A stretch of DNA of 60,000 bases. It comes from Cryptomeria japonica. Its lineage: Eukaryota; Streptophyta; Pinopsida; Cupressales; Cupressaceae. The notes beneath the pieces were generated by a model. That model did no database searches. It was given only the letters and a program-made list of their open reading frames with translations, and was not told the DNA's origin. The stretch covers positions 573,141,241 to 573,201,240 of the forward strand of contig NC_081410.1 in NCBI RefSeq assembly GCF_030272615.1. The letters run 5' to 3'. Positions 57,644 through 60,000 of the stretch are shown one piece after another (position 1 is the first letter of the stretch; every line of letters begins with the position of its first letter). The translations under genes and the position numbers were made by a program.

Positions 57644-58268
57644 TGTTAGTGTAGTGTTTTTTCCTTAAGGGTAATTTATTATCCTTACACTTATTATTTA
57701 AGCTTTCTTAGGTTATTAGGACTATTTAATATGAGGACACATGGTGAAATACTTTAGCTACATGTGTCACTCTCTCCCACACATGGGTAGTTGAGTTACA
57801 CACCCTCTTTTGGCTTGTAGTGCCACCTATCATAACCACTATTTTTTCATTTCCTAAGTGGGTTATAGGTTAGTTGGGTTTATCACCATCTTTTGGCTTA
57901 TGTGCCACTTTTCATAACCCCCTTTTTGTCTTCATGTAAGGAGGTTGTGCCACATGTTTCAAAATTTACCAAGTAAGAAAAACCTCTCTTTTTATGGGGA
58001 GTATGAGTTAATGCACCTCTTGGATGTATGCAACCTTATTTTTCTATAATACAACACTCTACTTTCAATTTCACTAGTCCAATGATAGCTCAGTGACAGT
58101 ATTGAGAGTCTTCTCAAAATTCTCTTTCTTTTTCTCTATTTCTCTCTCATTTTAGATTTCTCTTCATTGAGTTATTTTGATATTTGATCATCTATTGCTT
58201 GGATTTGCATGTGATATACATTTGACATCAGATCTTGGCTCAATTTTGGCTTCTCATAGAATCTAACA
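57644..58268 (+). repeat. E10 3' LTR
   Basis: It starts TGTTAGTGTAGTG after the polypurine tract and ends GAATCTAACA, 625 bases. It contains CACATG-rich repeats (GGACACATGG, CTACATGTGTCAC). The flank AAAAG would be the target-site copy. No partner is in the window. Confidence 0.75.
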
Positions 58269-59100
58269 AAAAGTGGGATACTTGTGATAGATGTAGGTAT
58301 AGTGGATTGGGACTAGGTTATGTGGGTCAATTGTTGTTGTGTGGATGGCATATTTTGCAGCAAGTGGTTTATGGTAGGTTCGGTGTATGTATTGGATTGA
58401 TATAAGTTGGATTGTGATGAAGGATTTGAAGGTATTGTGTACTAAGTAGGTGAAACAATTTGGTAGGTGAGTGGAGGAGATGATTGATACATGTTTTGAA
58501 AAAAAAAAGGGAGATTGGTTGAAGGTGGGACATAAGAATATTGGTTAATAGGATTACTCCTGCTACTAACATGGATAGTATTACCACTTTGTGCTATAGT
58601 AACCATGACGGAAGATGTATATGTAGGAACATTGGCTATAGATGTAGGAATAGGCATGGATATCTCAAGTTGGGTTGGAGGAGTGGGATGTCCAAGCACT
58701 TTCATTCAACTAGCTATCTTCATGGTGTTGTCATCCACCTCATTAACTATGCTACATAGAATTTACACACCATGTTCATGATCTCGAATCAACTTCCTTA
58801 AAACTTTAATCTAAGGGACTACCTCTCCAACAATGTTCTTGACTCAATTTTTTTTTAATATATTCCAATTTTGCATCAGTATTCTCCAATAGTTCATTAG
58901 GCACTTGTGTTGAAGAGGTATCCTCATCATGAGACCCATGAAGGGAAGGATTATCAATAATGTTAGGAAATGTAGGTTGTTGGATTAAGAGAAGAGGATT
59001 CAACCAAGCTCCTTGGTGGGAATTAGTCAAAACACAACTTAGGCTCAACACATTTAGTATTTAAACCATGGGAAGCCATGAGTCTACGACTTCCTCTCAT
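58269..59100 (-). pseudogene. E12 Tat-type gag, N-terminal part
   Basis: From ATG 59100 (MRGSRRLMASHGLN) the minus strand reads in shifting frames a Ser/Pro/Thr-rich gag N-terminus. It is similar to E3: the segment TSIANVPTYTSSVMVT near 58650 matches E3 TSIANIPTFTSNIMAT. Frame breaks are near 59050, 58806 and 58440. The gag core is cut off at 58268 by E10, so E10 inserted into this element. Confidence 0.75.
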
Positions 59101-60000
59101 AGAGATATTAGATTTAGAACAACTTCATACACAAGCAAAAGCTCCAACAATACACAATTGTTTCTAGGAAGAAAACAAGGTTGACTAGAGGCAAAGGTAA
59201 AGGGACAAGTTTACAATTTCAATGCCTTTTATATCCAAATTAGAAATTATGCAAGCTATGTTGGGTTTACCAAAATGATATGTTGGGAAAATCTGTTCAC
59301 TAGATTAAACATGTAAAGTAGGAATCATTTGTATTTGTAATCCTACATACATTAGAGAACATTCAATTAGGCCCAACTTCAGTCCCTTAGGAGAGATGTG
59401 CATTGATGATTAATTGTACTCTTTTTTATTGATATGATTGGATATGAAATAAAACAAGAACTAGGTGAAATCCTAGGAAGTTAACAAGATTTATCATATA
59501 CAGAATGATATAGAACATAAAGCTAACTTGGTAGCACAAATATAGAAATTAGATATAGAGAGGATTTTGTTGCTAAAATGTGGAGCTAAAAGTGTTGGTC
59601 AAGTGTATTAGGTACCCTAGACTTGAAGGTGTTTCTATTAGCTAAAACTTTGGATTTCAAATTCGGATGTCCTACAAATAACTCCCTTCAAAATTTAGTC
59701 AAAAGTATTGGTAACATGAAAATTGACATACAATAGGCGTTTTCACTTGTTCAAAATCTAGAATTGTATGTCTTAGTCTACACTTTATAAATCTACAACT
59801 TTTGGGAGTTATATTTGTAACCTGCACACATAAAAGAGGGAAAAATTTGCATTGTATAGGGGTTTTCCTATGTCAAACTTTGGGTAGGAATCAACCCTCA
59901 CTACAACTATGGTGATTAGAAAAGAGAGTTTACCCATGGTAGAGAAGAGGTTGAAAACCTTAAGGAAATACTGAATTGAAATATGATACCTTTGGTATGA
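59101..60000 (-). other. E12 leader-like non-coding sequence
   Basis: AT-rich and without a supportable gene. It lies upstream of the E12 gag on the minus strand, and the LTR is probably beyond the window. Confidence 0.4.

Larger units (their letters stand above)
49503..58268 (+). mobile_element. E10: old copia element interrupted by E11
   Basis: Strongly decayed copia reverse transcriptase and RNase H (49503-50740) lead to a 3' untranslated region cut at 50789 by E11. It resumes at 57466 and ends in a polypurine tract and LTR (57644-58268). It is a different lineage from E9: no tRNA-Met-type LTR modules and a much shorter LTR. TCTTA and TCTTC flank E11. Confidence 0.8.

Noticed and set aside
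1-60000. Search for host genes, tRNA and rRNA
   Set aside because: No exon-intron gene, tRNA cloverleaf or rRNA segment could be supported; every coding trace belongs to a retrotransposon. Very short or highly split exons could be missed by eye.

Overview
The window is plant-type nuclear DNA made almost wholly of LTR retrotransposons nested inside one another. I find no host gene, tRNA, rRNA or CRISPR array. The elements are Ty1/copia copies primed by initiator tRNA-Met, Tat/Ogre-type Ty3/gypsy copies, one chromodomain-type gypsy and several non-autonomous LTR elements. This mix, the nesting and the heavy C-to-T decay suggest a large seed-plant genome, possibly a conifer; the species call is inference.

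Layout. 1-2433: 3' end of a non-autonomous element (E1, +) inserted into the integrase gene of a Tat-type gypsy (E2, -, 2434-11966), whose 5' LTR is split and resumes after 19825. 11967-19825: complete young element (E3, +) with a perfect ATGAT target-site duplication, coding only gag and a protease-like domain. 20719-22544: deleted copia remnant (E4, -). About 22550-28698: decayed chromodomain gypsy (E5, +). 28699-31443: copia RNase H end, LTR, then a primer-binding site and more internal DNA (E6, +). 31444-38280: copia (E7, -) that joins a non-autonomous gag to the 3' half of a copia pol. 38281-49440: non-autonomous element (E8, +) split by a full-length copia (E9, +, 38981-46495). 49503-58268: very old copia (E10, +) interrupted by a complete non-autonomous element (E11, -, 50790-57465). 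58269-60000: gag and leader of another Tat-type gypsy (E12, -).

The most notable content is the non-autonomous group E11, E8 and probably E1. These have copia-like LTRs, a tRNA-Met primer site and polypurine tracts. In place of pol they carry a coiled-coil protein with four CCHC knuckles (ORF1) and a second long protein of about 1,080 residues (ORF2). The ORF2 N-terminus is clearly shared by two diverged copies and resembles, from memory, the domain family called putative plant transposon protein. Enzymes for these elements would have to come from a helper such as E9, whose LTRs share the same terminal modules. E7 looks like a recombinant between the two kinds.

Coding regions are nearly all pseudogenes, and most breaks are Gln codons turned to stops (chiefly CAG to TAG), as expected from CHG methylation and deamination. 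Coordinates of LTR ends come from aligning copies by eye and TG...CA termini; those marked approximate may be off by tens of bases.
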